Shown here: piece by piece, positions 14,311-26,278 of the stretch
Numbering within the stretch: the stretch's first letter is position 1
Layout: each line of letters starts with the position of its first letter
Origin: Icerya purchasi
Lineage: Eukaryota > Arthropoda > Insecta > Hemiptera > Monophlebidae
Assembly: GCA_039619475.1 (NCBI GenBank)
Contig: CM077115.1
Coordinates: 181,442,106-181,506,105, forward strand
DNA: 64,000 nucleotides
Direction of reading: 5' to 3'
The notes under the pieces: generated by a model
The model's database searches: none
What the model saw: only the letters and a program-made list of their open reading frames with translations
Told to the model about the DNA's origin: nothing
Translations under genes and position numbers: made by a program

Positions 14311-16250
14311 TTTGAAATTAATCGTATTATAGTCGTTAAATGTGCCATACGGAATTGCCGTACATCAATTCTGATGCCACTTTTCGCAAACTGCTCTGCA
14401 CATGAATTCAGTTTTTGCAAAGACCAGAATGGTCCGCACACACCCAGTAACGCCATTGCAAACGTATTTTACTATAATATACTAGTATGGACTACGTTTA
14501 CATTACGAGTATATTTTAAATATTACATACGGACGATTTTGTTTTGTTGTTACATGTTTTGTTTTAATAATTGAGGACATGTTTAATATTACAGCTTTTG
14601 TCCGGACATGTTATTCGCAAAGGTTTTTTTTCACTCGAGTTTTTTAACTTATTAATCACGGCCTACTTTTATTTTTGTCACTATTAATTCCTTGTCATCG
14701 GCGAAGCCAACTGAGTTTATCGTTTAATCGTTTATTTCAAATCCAACGTGACCTGACGGTTTTCAGTTTTGTTTTTTTTCCGTAATTTAGTACAATAATC
14801 GGTGACAAAAATTTTTCCTGGTATTACATTTGCTTTTCGAGCGCCCGCTCGTGATTTCACTAATCTGCGTTTTAAAATAAATCTGAAGCTCGACGACCAT
14901 CTACATTATCGTCTTTTTAACGCTTTAATTATCAAAAAATTTTTCATAGTTGAAGAAATATAAAATTATTGTTCCATTTCGATTTAATATGTGCTTCTTG
15001 AACTTTCCATGGGGTAGTTTGATCAGTGATGAATTTGCTGCAAATAAAAAATTAAACTTTTTTAAATTTACGATATTTATTTATTAATTAATTAATTTTT
15101 AATTTTTCGCGTGTATCTTAAGAATCGCCCGGGTAGAATACAGCTAGCAAAGGTAGATTGACGTTTATTTAATTACCAAAGTCCGATAACAAAAATTCGT
15201 GAAATATAAATAATACGCTCGAAGCATTAAATATGAAAATATAGTCCAGATAAAAAAAAGTTGTTCGTAATCAACATTCCTCCCTGTTTTCTGGCAGCAG
15301 ATTGATTGGAAATCCCTCTCTTCTTCCTGTATCGGCTATAACGCTTACATAACAAATTATTTAGTTTCATTATAAATAACGTAAATATAGAATACACGAT
15401 CTCTAGCCGATATCACAGAGTGTAGTCCCTTTGTAGTTCGAATCGTATTAAAATTCCCGACGACGCCAGGGTATGGGACGTAGAAAAGGGGGACACACTA
15501 AAAAATACGAAGTGAAATCCGTATTGCAAGCACTTCGGTCCTTGTGTCGTTCGAATTGAAAAACCTTGCCGTCTCGTATTCTGCGGATACGTCTTAAAAT
15601 TGTGAACCATTTATCAGAGGCACGCGCTAACGTTTTCATTGGCTACGATATGGACGTATCTGCGGCCAGTCGAAAGGAATTGCTGGATGTACCAAATGCG
15701 GATTAGAGGATCGTGGCGAAAATCGGTGTACAATGTAGATGGACGGTTTTTTCTTGTCCGCAAAAAAAAACAACAAAAAAACGGTAAAATCAACGAATGT
15801 ATGGCCATGCATAATTTAAATTTTCAAGAAATTCCGTCAGAAATACCAGCTACGTACAAACAGCGATATCTTCATTCCGATAAAGTCATGTTCCGCATTA
15901 CGACGAAAAATTCCCTAACGAGAAGACAACATTAGCATTTTTGCCTATGAACCTAAACCTATCGCGAGAAAAAAACAGGTTATTGCGAGACAGAAATCAG
16001 TTCACTTCTTTAGAAAGAACCGTTTCCTCCCTGTTTTCAGATGAGGAGAAATAAAATGGAGCGAGATCAGTTTTAAAAAAGCCAGAATTCCGATACTTTT
16101 GATCTTCCAATAAATAATGATACTTTGAGCACTACAAACGTACCATTGTCCGCGAATATTAAATCTAACGCCAACGTATGTACAAGTTTTTGTTTAAAAA
16201 TGCTTAGACGTACTAGATATTGAACCGCATTTACCCATAATTTTTACTTG
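14310..16250. other. Non-coding DNA, no identifiable gene
   Basis: Mostly AT-rich, with a slightly GC-richer patch at 15290-15700. The open frame at 15639-15935 (98 residues, starting MATIWTYL) overlaps minus-strand frames and matches no family I recognise. It lies just upstream of the LINE at 16260 but shows no zinc-knuckle or other ORF1 hallmark. Confidence 0.55.
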
Positions 16251-16259
16251 GGGATTTCA

Positions 16260-18400
16260 TTAAATGGCGCAGCTGGAGTCGTAATGGCAGGAAAGGAATT
16301 GTAGTGGCAGATATGCTCTGAATTAGAGTATGTTTCTTTTGAATGATGGTTCTCTGACCGGAATACCCGTCTCATCCGACTACGGCAGTTGCCTTAACGA
16401 TAGTTTTCCGCGAAATATTTTTTTTGATTGTGCTCGAACATGATGACTCTCCCTACGTAGTGATCACACCACTTTCTGTTCCTAATGGAAATTAGTCTTG
16501 ATGATGCGGATGCGGAGTATACCATATAACAATAGAAACATTGGAGGTTTCAAAAAAGTGATTGTTCTAAATGCCTTGACGAAGCAAGAAGTAATTTAGA
16601 TATGACGACTTGTCCATTCGAAAATTATAGGGTATTTGGAATTGTTTAAAGATTAGGCTTTTTCCGATTCGCCGCTCCCAGAATTGGAGGGATACGTTAA
16701 GGCTCTTCGGATTGAATACCGTACCTAACCTGTAAGAGAACATCTGCTGAAACTCGTAGACTGCTTAAAGCAACGATATGAGCTTTTCGGAGGAAATTTT
16801 GTCTACGATTCGCATTATCGTAATACATTTTTGGAAAAAATTTTTGTCCTTTCGCCAAAGACGGTTTAATAAAAACAATAACAACGCATGCTCTGTTAAA
16901 GCTAGAGAAATTCGTTCGTTCAAAATTCAATTCCTCCTGCTTATGTTCCTTTTTTGGCAGAAACAGGAAAAGTAGGCTCCTAAAGCGGTGGTCGACAGAT
17001 TCCTAGTTGGTCCTCGATATCGGTGGAGGAGGTGTTCTTAAAGGAACAAGAAAAAGGATTCTTCCCTAAGTTTGGACGGTATTACATGCAAAGTTTTGAA
17101 TAATCTAGGTAGCATTGCAAAAAGAAACTGAAGTTAAAATGTTTAACGAGTTTGAAAACCGTTTATACCTTTGTACTAGTATTCATGATTTTTTACCGGT
17201 TTTAAAACTTGGGAAGCCCCAACTAGTGCTACTTCTTACCGGGCCTACTAATCTCATGTCTTAGATGTCGCTTTTGAAACGGGGACTACAGGCTGATTTG
17301 GTGGGCGGAGAACTTGACGATTTTTCCAAATTTGAGACCGGGTTGAGGTACCCTCGACTGCATTCCACGATACCTTTTTAAATAAAAAGTTACCCTATAG
17401 TCACTTTTTTGGTTATTAAAGAAGCTTTCGGTGACGTTGCAATCGATATACTATGTAATTGGTCGTACTTGGAATTCTGATTTTGCTGGCGAAGTAAGTA
17501 AAGTAAGTCCCATACCGTTAAAAGAGCATCAGGATTGTGAAGTTAAGGTTCACAATGTACTAAGCTCAACCGCACTTATGAGAGTAGGGGGCAGTTCCTT
17601 TCTCTCGGAGAACAGTAATAGATATGTTTTTAGAGGATTGGCATCCGTTCAAAGTTTTAACGTTTATATATTCGGTACTCAATTATCAGATAGGTCGCAT
17701 GCACAGCTTGGTATAGATGGCATTTGTCGCAGACGGGGTTTCATTGTTTTAGGCTCTCACCGCAGGCTTCGCGGTTGTTTTCAGCTAAGCTTCTACAAGG
17801 CTTGAGAATAAATTCTCAGTGTCCTTAATGGTTCGGTCAAGTGCACGCGGTTTTAGTATTAGTTCGTTGTCGGTTTTTCAAAACTGTTTACATAAAACCC
17901 TATGGGAGAGATTACGGATAAATGTATTGAAATCGCTGATTACGAAGGAGGAGTAGTCCAGTATTTCTGGGTGCCCGGCTATGCTGAATGTATCTTGAAT
18001 GGCGCGCCGATTGCGCGGCTAAGGTCACGTTAGTTGGAGTCCGTTATCCGTTTACCCTTGCTGAAGACATGAAAGTCAAAGTTAAAAGAACATTAAGGAT
18101 AATCTGGAATGGACGCTGGGAAAATAAGAATAGGGGTAGGTACTGTGAAATAGCTCAACGTGGGCTCCCGCTGGTCTTGTGGTATCGTGAACTACTGTCG
18201 GGGCCGTGGGAATGGTGCGTAAATTCGTTACAACGCAGATTACGTATGGGTTACTCACGCAACTTTGTCAGCGAGCTGGTGGTAATTATGACATAAAATT
18301 CGCGGACAGAATGCTGACCATTCATTGTTTGGCTTTAGTATGTATAGCGAGGCGGTGTTTCGCATTGTAAGGAGATACTTCGGCCATCTTCATTATTTAC
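16260..18400 (+). pseudogene. Degenerate RNase H-bearing LINE (Jockey/I/R1 type)
   Basis: A decayed non-LTR retrotransposon read in several frames. Near 16335 a phrase LLNDGS resembles the end of an APE endonuclease. Near 17060 the frame gives KDSSLSLDGITCKVLNNL, matching the conserved KxSSPGLDGI start of the reverse transcriptase. At about 17195-17245 there is a broken ...VLKLGKP...SATSYR, equivalent to the usual PKPGK..SYRPISL. Near 17960-18000 the phrase WVPGY corresponds to the WVPGH motif near the end of the RNase H domain. The 17988-18296 frame (GRYCEIAQ... then LQRRLRMGY) matches the segment after RNase H that normally reads RLRxGH. Stops and frameshifts occur throughout, and about 2.1 kb is present where intact relatives exceed 4 kb, so large internal parts are missing. 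The clade cannot be fixed by eye. Confidence 0.7.
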
Positions 18401-20130
18401 TTTCTCGAGACGAGAAGACTGCACGGGTAGTAGTTGTTAGTTTTATTTTTAAAAATAATAAAATTAATTTATGCAAAAAGTTTTCGTAGGTTTTTTGTTT
18501 CTTCTTTTTTTTGTTTCTGGTTTTTTGGTTGACAATTTCGGTTCGGTTGTAGTTTATGATTATGGTATTCTCGTTTTTTCTTGTTATTTGATTACGGCAT
18601 TTTTGATTTGCTATTAACTCTATACCTTGGTTGTAAATGGACGTATTAATATATAGCCGGTGGTTGCCTAACTGGTTTTGTATTAGACCCGGCAAAAAAA
18701 AAGAAAAAAAAAAAAGAAAAAAAGATGCACCCTTTTATTTTTCACCTCGAAAAATTGTTTCCCAACACCGGTTATTTTTTAACAAAATAAAATCGAAATT
18801 ATTTGAATTATTTTAGCTAATTGTGACTGAAGGGAATTGTTTAAATTTGATCTGAAATGTGACGCGTCTTGCGCGGATCTTTCGGGCCTTTCTTTTTCTG
18901 TTTTTTCTTTTTTTAGGCTCGCGTACTGATGGATCAACGAAAAATATTACTCAGATGATAAGTCCAGCTTAAAAATACGTATTATATTTAGAACTCGATG
19001 CGTGCCCTTATTGATGATGTAAAGGGGCAGCTACGAATAAGAATAATCGAGTTATTATTAAGAAAAAAGAAAAAAAAAAAAAGAGGTACACGGAAAGGAA
19101 AATAACGAGTCAGTAAATTTTAGACGATTGCGGAGTACACAGCGTTCCTAGAGTCAGTTTATGTACACTTTGTTTTTGTTATATTTGATTTTGGGGTTTC
19201 TGTTCACGCTCGAAATTTATCCGATTATGAAGCATGGCATCAAACGTGCATATGTATATGGTGAAAATCAGTTACAAAACGACATTAAAGGGGGGAGAGG
19301 AAGAATGATGTGGTCGCTATAGCCGGGGTCCGTCGTTGTATTAAATAAACACCATTTTAATCTTTCTTAACGTCTTCCACCCACTGTGATAGATGTGTAT
19401 TCTTTTCGATTTTACTTCTTCCTCGAAACTCGAAGGAACTTTTCCCCGATTTTCTTTTTCAATTCTCGAAATCGTAATACGAGGAAAATTCTCTCGTGAA
19501 TCAGTATTGAGTTTGTCATTTTCTAAATGTAAAACATAGAACTGGTCAAACGATGAAAAGCGGGACTAAGGGAAAATCCGAAAAAAAAAAAATAAAATAA
19601 ACATAATATAACACACAAGTTTTTTATCTTTAATCGCTTAGGCATTTTGAAAAAATTTCCTTTTTACGGAATGAATTTTGAAACGATATGCGATCGAATA
19701 TTCGAAAATAAAACACGCCCGTGATCTGAACAAAAAAGTAATAACGTAATGCAGTCCAGAACTGAACATGTACGGTATTTTAATAATTGGCCAGTGAAGG
19801 AAAACGGAATCTACATTTTTCAAGGAAATCTAACTAATGACTCTTCTTGTTTTACCGATAACGAAGGAAAGAAAAATCGACAATACGCTGTCGGGAGCTA
19901 CAAATTACCATCGCTATAATCACGTTATGGAACACCAGGTGGTCATTTTACATACAAAACTTTTTGATGTTTTCATGAAAAAGAAGGGGTAAAACACAAT
20001 TTTTATTACATTCCTCTGAAAAAAAAATGAAAAAATTGGAAACAAAACGTTCCATTATAATGTCGTTGATAATAATTTTTTAATGACGCAGCACAATTTC
20101 GGTTGCAATAAAACACACAGTTTTACTCTG
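18400..20130. other. Non-coding AT-rich DNA
   Basis: No recognisable gene. Contains A-rich purine tracts (about 18695-18724 and 19061-19086). The minus-strand frame at 18393-18695 is low-complexity. Confidence 0.6.
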
Positions 20131-21600
20131 CCGGCTTCAACAATAGCCGATGATGCCGTTATAAGCGATTTTTATTTCATTTACTTTTTTTTTAAGCGCG
20201 CCAACAAAAGGGGTTTGGTCTATATATATGTGTCATCATTTCACATCGTCGAAGGGTGAGATTCTTTCGGAGAACGTCGATAAAGAAAAAATTAGTCAAC
20301 CAAAGAATTTTATTCGCTTCAATTCTCAATCTTGGAAGACCTTTGTAGGATGGCGCTGGTGTTGTACGTCTACCACCGAGAAACGATGTGGTGAGCCTTC
20401 TTTGTACGACCTTTTCTTATCCCTGTGCCGCTCATCAACGGCTAGAGCGGAAGGCACCAATTGTACACAGATGTATAGAAAAATCATCGCGGTTTTTCAT
20501 ACAAAATATTTCCTACTCTATTTGCAGCCTAGAACGTGTGTAACTCATTAAAAATCGATGGCCGGATTAATAATGAATACGGCAATCATAATTTTTATCA
20601 TCGTCTTCGATGTTTCGACACATTCCGATTATCAACGTGAACCGGTGTTGAGTATATTCGCTACACGCGTTCGCACTGTTATCACTTTCGTAATTGGAAG
20701 TGGAAATGATAAAGAAAAGAATGGAAACGAAGCGAGTCGGAAAAACGGTCAATTAAGCCGCGGCGTTCGGCGAAATTAGTGGCTGGCGCTGGCGACGCAC
20801 TGTATAAATTACGAGAGTGTTCATTTCGGCGTTACTGACGAGGTCAGAGTCTGTATAGTTTTCTGTCATTAGAGCGCTCATAAGCGGCGCCCCCGCATCT
20901 TGGCTCGGTTCGGTAATAAGTGTAATTAAGAGGCCATAATTTAGGAACGGGCCCGGTGTCGGTGCGAGAGTCGCGCTGTCTTTCCGGAGCAGAGCGGTCT
21001 TGTTGACAATTCTTCTTCCGAGCGTAGTGTACCGGATATAAATTACAGATCGCTGACGGCCGCCGCGTTGGACATTGTAGCCGATGATTTATCAGCGCGC
21101 TCGAATTTATTCCAATTCCGGACACTGCGGAGGTGGATAGGTTTTATTAATTACAGCCAGCGGTGGAACAGGCGACCGGCGGACAAAGGCAGAGCGTCGA
21201 TGGGGTCAAGAGGAGTCAGAAAAGAAGTGTCGGAGGGACGAACGGAGATATAAGCGATACGCGAAAAAGATTAAAATATAAAGATAGCCATCCGGATGAA
21301 ATTCGAACGACGGCCGTAGAAAAATGCGTACACGGATGGATACAGTTCTTGCGCGGTGCGTGCATAAATTACGAGATTTGTGCACTTGGAAACAACGGTG
21401 GACGATGTGCGGCAGCTAAGCAAAATGCCGGCAAGCGAACTCATGGGAAACCGGAAATGCCGGTGACTTTGGTCGCCGCGGCCCATTGAAATATCATTAA
21501 TTCATCTGCCGTTTGAGAAAAAAGAAGTCAAGATCGGACGATCCGTTGAACATCCGGATGAACGTATTAATATTATTTACGGTCCTATTTAAAGCAGGTG
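20130..21600. other. GC-richer island with repeated ATAAATTAC motif, candidate enhancer cluster
   Basis: The longest GC-mixed, non-repetitive island in the first half of the window. The 12-mer ATAAATTACGAG occurs at 20804-20815 and again at 21364-21375. Close variants occur at 21039-21050 (ATAAATTACAGA) and near 21147 (TTAATTACAG). Short open frames lie on both strands without any family match. Repeated AT-core motifs embedded in CpG-containing unique sequence suggest regulatory DNA; no function is proven. Confidence 0.35.
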
Positions 21601-23290
21601 ACCATGTTCGATTGCACGTTCGTTTTATTTTTCGTGTTCCTCTACTTATTCTTCTTATAATTCGGGTTTTCTTTCCTTATTTTTCGTGATAAATAGCCGA
21701 GTGCGTAGTTATTCGCTTATTATTCCTCTTAAGATGATTTGTTAGCTTTTTAAACCACAAGTGCACCTTCCTGCGTTCGAGTGACGCAGAAACGTGACGT
21801 TGCGGCAAAACGGTAAACGCATTCCAGTGCACGGTAGCTAATTATTGTCGGTTCGGCGGAATAAATCGACGATTTAAATGATTTAAATACGACAATTTTA
21901 CGATGGACGATTTCCCGATCTTAGTTGTTATTTATTATTATTATTATTATTGTCACCGTATAAAAAGATCGCGTCGTTATTATGATCAATATCGAGGTAC
22001 ATTCTTGCCCTATTCGCGGATAAATTGAAACATGAAACGGTAGTCAGTCCAGCTAGTGACGTTGTTTCGAATTATCATCGAATTCAGCTTTACATTTTAC
22101 ATACATATTTACACCGACTCGCAGTTGTTGATAGACGACACCTGATGTGTTTATTATATTTCATTTAAGAAACCAGGCTGTGTAAAACTGAAAAAGAATC
22201 TGACCTTTTCAACAATTTCACGACACACGTACGGAATATAAATAAGAACACTAAAAAGGGCAAGATAGCGAAAGAAATCACCCCGCTAACGCTGCAATCG
22301 ATCGAAATAATCAATGAAAATCAATAAGGGCTCTTGAAAGGTATTCTGAAATTAATTAACAATGCAATATGTCGATAAATAAACACATTGATTTTAGGAA
22401 ATATAATTAAATTTTAAATAAATTGCGACATGTTTCGGCAACAAAAATTATGCGATACAATGTTGATTAAGGAAAAGAAAACATATTACGTTCTGATTAT
22501 ATTACGAAATCGATATAAAAATAATATAAAATAAATCGATAAATCGCATAATTTTAATAATTTTAAATATTTTAAAATACTTTTTAAATATATATATATA
22601 TATATATATTAAAATAAATTATAAATTGAGGTTAAATAATGGACTATTATTATTCGGAATGTTGTTATTTAATAAATGGTCCTTAAATTTCTGAATATAA
22701 TATATTTTCGCATCATTTAATATTCTCTATTATTATTAAAATTACTTTTATGATGTTTAAATCTATATTAATATTATACGTTAATTCATGATCCTTTAAC
22801 TTGTAATGTGGCCATCGGCTAGTGCCGATTTATTCAAATATTTATACCGTATTGCACATAAATATGCTCGCTATAATGTATTTTGAACGTTCTTTTTATC
22901 TTTGTCCGATATAAGACTTTTTATAATTATCACGTGTTATTTTATGTATTCCTGATTTATCGTGTTTGTCATCGAAACTGGAAAGCGTGTTAGAATAGTT
23001 TAGAAAATAATGTATTGTTAGTTTGGTATGCTGTTTTGAATTTATTATTAAGGGGATATTAGCGACACTAATAAAGGATGGATTTGTAAATGTAAATTTT
23101 GTCCAAAGGCGGGTGGTATTGTTATTATTTAATTGTCTGTGTTTATAATTATTTATTTTTCTAATATTATTTTTTACAAATGTGTTTTATTAATGTGATC
23201 GATTAAAATCGGATCGTAATTATTATTTTTTGCTATTCATTTTTAATAATGCTAATAATTACACACATATATATATATATATATGTGTAT
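21600..23290. other. AT-rich DNA with (TA)n tracts, no gene
   Basis: Nothing coding recognised. Contains an ATT microsatellite near 21934-21951 and (TA)n at about 22590-22609 and 23269-23284. Confidence 0.65.
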
Positions 23291-23302
23291 ATTTATTTTT
23301 TT

Positions 23303-23314
23303 GGGCCTATCGAC
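23303..23314 (-). repeat. Retroposon 3' terminus motif, antisense copy
   Basis: Seven T followed by GGGCCTATCGAC. Reversed, this is GTCGATAGGCCC followed by poly(A), a variant of the terminus GTTGACAGGCCC-A(n) found at several other loci in this window. Confidence 0.45.
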
Positions 23315-23900
23315 TAACCATTTGTCCTCAAAAATTACATTAATTCTGGAAGGATCTCAAATACATTTAGGGGTGGCCTGTGCTTGACACTCACCTTAAG
23401 TAAACACATTGATCATATATCAAATAGAATTTAATAAAAGTAATAAAATCGAAAAACACTTACTACTATATATGCAAGAGCCTTATCAGACCTATTTTAT
23501 ATGCTTGACTAGTTTGGTCCGGTACATCTAAATCTAACATATTAAAAAATTACAAATTTCGTAAAGTCGTCGTTGCCGAATAATTATACTTTGTAGCACT
23601 TCAAAATTACAGAGATACACTGACATTCGTTAAGGGATATTATACACAAACATCAAAATAATTTTTTTGCTGAATGATCATTAAGCAATCGTCCTTTTAT
23701 GCGAAAAATCGGGCATTACACAAGAACAATCATAAACAATATTTATAAGAATCAAACAGTTTTACCGTAAACATACCTCGGGCCTGTTGAGGGCTGTGTC
23801 CCAACATACGCGGCCTACAAAGCGTTAGAGTGATAAGCAACTACTTGTTAGGCAATATTTCCATGTTTTTCTTACTGTTCTTTTTCCTTTTTTTCTCTTT
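23303..23900 (+). pseudogene. Jockey-type LINE reverse-transcriptase C-terminal remnant
   Basis: From about 23350 the + strand gives QIHLGVA...LTLSKHIDHISNRI in broken frames, the equivalent of the YLGVxLDxxLTWxxHI segment after the RT palm. Around 23490-23660 it continues with a decayed LRPIL..VWSG.SKSNI..Y..R and then VKGYYTQTSK, matching the usual IRPILTYASPVWSG.AxxNIKKLQxxQN thumb region. Many stops are present. The segment begins beside GGGCCTATCGAC at 23303-23314, the antisense tail motif of another retroposon family, so two elements may abut. No complete domain survives. Confidence 0.55.
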
Positions 23901-23924
23901 CATGTATTCTGATTTACTTTTTCC

Positions 23925-24013
23925 ATGCAAAGCATCAGTCAAAAAAATAGAGGCCTTTGAAATGCGGCTATATCGTCAGATTCTGTGAAATTATCTTGGT
24001 TAGATAAGGTTCC
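23925..24013 (+). pseudogene. LINE A, left part (RTE-like, host of nested insertions)
   Basis: Translates with one frameshift to SVKKIEAFEMRLYRQIL then KLSWLDKVP. This is the hallmark LEAFEMWLYRRxLKISWxDxVxN segment near the C-terminus of RTE/craniofacial-type LINE polymerases. The natural continuation (RRMNETRKVMASIKKRKYFGHI) resumes at about 30243, 6.2 kb away, so the element is split by LINE B. The junction carries GGTTCC at 24008-24013 and again at 30237-30242, a candidate 6-bp target duplication. Confidence 0.7.
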
Positions 24014-24350
24014 AAATGTATGATAAAGGAACTAGAGATAAACAACGTCGGTTTACAAATAAATCTAAATAAAAAAAAGTACATGAAATATATTCAAAAT
24101 CAGAACAACGATCACACGTATAACGAAATACAAATACAAGCGGGAAACATAGAAGAAACAGACCAGTTCACATATTTGGGTAAAGTATTCACAATCGAAA
24201 AACAACGGATGAAATTAGAACTCGAAAAGAAAATATCAAACGGTTGGACCGCATACCATAAAATAAAACACATACTCAATACCAAAATCAGCTCAGAAAA
24301 TATTTAACCAATGCCTGATTCCAGTGCTAACGTATGCTGCCGAAACCTGG
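24014..24350 (+). pseudogene. LINE B, left part (RT thumb and upstream)
   Basis: The open frame at 24020-24307 contains LEINNVGLQINLNKKKYM, then IQAGNIEETDQFTYLGKVFT. This is the conserved GLxINxxKTKxM ... FxYLG segment that follows the RT catalytic palm in RTE-like LINEs. After a frameshift near 24305 the sequence reads PVLTYAAETW at about 24322-24350, the motif usually written PVLTYGxETW. It stops exactly at the border of the large insertion and resumes with PLTKEVTEKLRKTERRMER at 29828. The copy is 5'-truncated and has no endonuclease. Confidence 0.8.
24343..24350. repeat. 8-bp target-site duplication AAACCTGG, left copy
   Basis: AAACCTGG immediately precedes the inverted-repeat element and recurs directly after its other end (29820-29827). 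Removing the element and one copy restores a continuous LINE reading frame (AETW then PLTKE), which confirms the junction. Confidence 0.9.
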
Positions 24351-24868
24351 CAGCTGCGTTTCGCCAGCCCCGCCCATTTTGAGTTGGGAAACTAAAATAG
24401 GCTTATTCGTTTGTGCTTCGTTTGTGCTTCTTTGTGCCACTAAGTTTTTTGTTTGTGCTCTCCCCCTTCATAGTTTAATTAGAAAAGTCTTTGGGCGGGG
24501 CTGGCGAAACGCAGCCCCGCCCATGTAAAATTAAGGGATGAAAATTATGTCATTCGTTTGTGCTTCGTTTGTGCTTCTTTGTGCACGACTTTTTTTTGTT
24601 TGTGCTCACCCCCTTCCTGATTTGGTAAGGGTGGGACTAGCCCTTCCCATGTTGAGATGTGTTACTCATTTGTGCTTTGTTTTGTGCTTCATTAGGCACG
24701 GATTGTTTTTATTTGTAGTGAATTTGAATGGGCGAGGCTGGAGAAACAGTACCTTAAGGGTATGAAATGGAATGTAAATACAAATATATACGCTTCTGAC
24801 AGTATGGTGCGTGCTCTAATGAAATTTAACCATAAATCTTCTGTGTAATAGACAATTCGAAATTAGCT
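24351..24868 (+). repeat. Left inverted arm of the foldback-like element
   Basis: About 518 bp matching the right arm in reverse. It contains an end module at 24351-24522, one copy of the 126-bp unit, a GC-rich start and repeated GTTTGTGCTTC-type words. The open frames inside it (24334-24528 and 24538-24765) are repeat sequence and not genes; the second has a nearly identical inverse frame in the right arm at 29154-29381. Confidence 0.85.
24493..24522. repeat. 30-bp GC-rich palindrome inside the left arm
   Basis: GGGCGGGGCTG and CAGCCCCGCCC form 11-bp arms around an 8-base loop, GCGAAACG. The segment holds an inverted copy of the element's own terminus, so 24351-24522 looks like a small self-bounded module. 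The same palindrome occurs inverted at 29649-29678. Confidence 0.85.
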
Positions 24869-24869
24869 C

Positions 24870-25900
24870 AATTATTTTTTTCTTCTGCCTAGCGTTTTTA
24901 AATTCATTTCTTTCAGGGACAATACATTAAGAAAATAATGCTACACACATACTAGGTAAAGCATTAATATACAAGAGTATAACAACGAGTCATTTTGATT
25001 CTAATTTTCAACTTCAGTTTTTCAGACTTCCTATATTTTATGTTGTTTTCTCAATTTTTCATATATCTTGTTTTAAACTGTAAAAAATTTTTTTTGGTCT
25101 ATTTTAAGATAAATTTTATGTTTTGTAAATTTTTTTATTATTTCATCATTTTAAAATTTTTAGAAAATATATAACTTTTTAGAAACCATAAAAAATGTAC
25201 CTCTATTTAAATTTTAAATTAACAAAAAAGAAAATTAATTTTACTCAATTTAATGTGTTTTAATATAATGCGATTGCCATAGTTTTGGAATTCAACTCAA
25301 TTAATTTAATTAAAATTGGTTTAAACTTAATTAAAATTTTTAATAATCTTACATTTATAAACACATTTTTTTGATTTTAATTCGATTTTATCTAACATAA
25401 TAATTCAGATTTAGTCTCACTTTTAATTTGAAAGCCACTGTTTTATAATATTCAGAAAAATTAATATAGTTGCTTAAAGATTACTACACATATCTTCATT
25501 AATATGAATGTCATATATGTATATTTCACTTTTATTTTCTTTTTATTTTCGAGTCTAGTGTTCTAATAGTATTTATCATTGAATGAATTTTTTGCATATA
25601 TGAAAGTATTTAATTGCCGTTATATAAAATAAAAAAAGGAAAAAACGGGCGCTAAAAACTTTATGTAAAAATATTAGAAAGTAAAGTATAAAATCTTCTT
25701 CAACAACAATAAAATTAGTATAATAATGATGAAATATACCAATAAAAATTATAATTTAAATAAAATAATAATATTTTAATATAACATTTTATAATTCAAG
25801 ATTAAAATTTGAAATTTCAATTAAAATATTATCACAAAAAGTAATTTGATTTATTTTTAAACATCGCATGTACGTAATGACTGTAGGTTTCAACTGTTCT
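24870..25900. other. AT-rich left interior of the foldback-like element
   Basis: Very AT-rich, no recognisable coding sequence, no clear internal boundary. It could be the eroded left part of the nested piggyBac element or original loop sequence; I could not find a left piggyBac end (TTAACCC...) in it. Confidence 0.55.
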
Positions 25901-26278
25901 CAAAGATGAGCAATTTTGCAGTCCCGACAGTTTTGACTGTGACGAGTCATGTTTCGGAAATGTTTTTTTGTTTGTTATTATTAATATTCTTTTTGGTAAA
26001 AGTCGTTCAATTCAGTATTTAATTTCTAGCCATCGCAGTCCATCTGATTCATGTTATTTTTCTATGCTAACTGTCGCAGCTGACGATCTATTGAAATTGT
26101 ATTTTATTTATTCTAGTCTGGAGCCATGCCAAAGTTTTCTTCTAATCGAAATTGCTAGCGTACTTATATTTTGTTTCTTCTATGTTGAATAAACATGTAG
26201 TATTTAGTAAATAGTAAACAATTTAGTCAGTTCGTTTCCATATGTATTAACTGTTTCGTCTATTCTAATTTTTCTAAA

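Noticed and set aside
15639..15935. 98-codon frame near the LINE at 16260, considered as its ORF1
   Set aside because: No zinc knuckles, coiled coil or other ORF1 feature.
24538..24765. 75-codon cysteine-rich frame, with a near-identical frame at 29154-29381 on the other strand
   Set aside because: Both are translations of the inverted arms of the foldback-like element; repeat words create the apparent protein.
25868..25950. Left end of the piggyBac element
   Set aside because: The GC-richer words here (GACGAGTCATG) do not match the right terminus and no TTAA-CCC junction is present.
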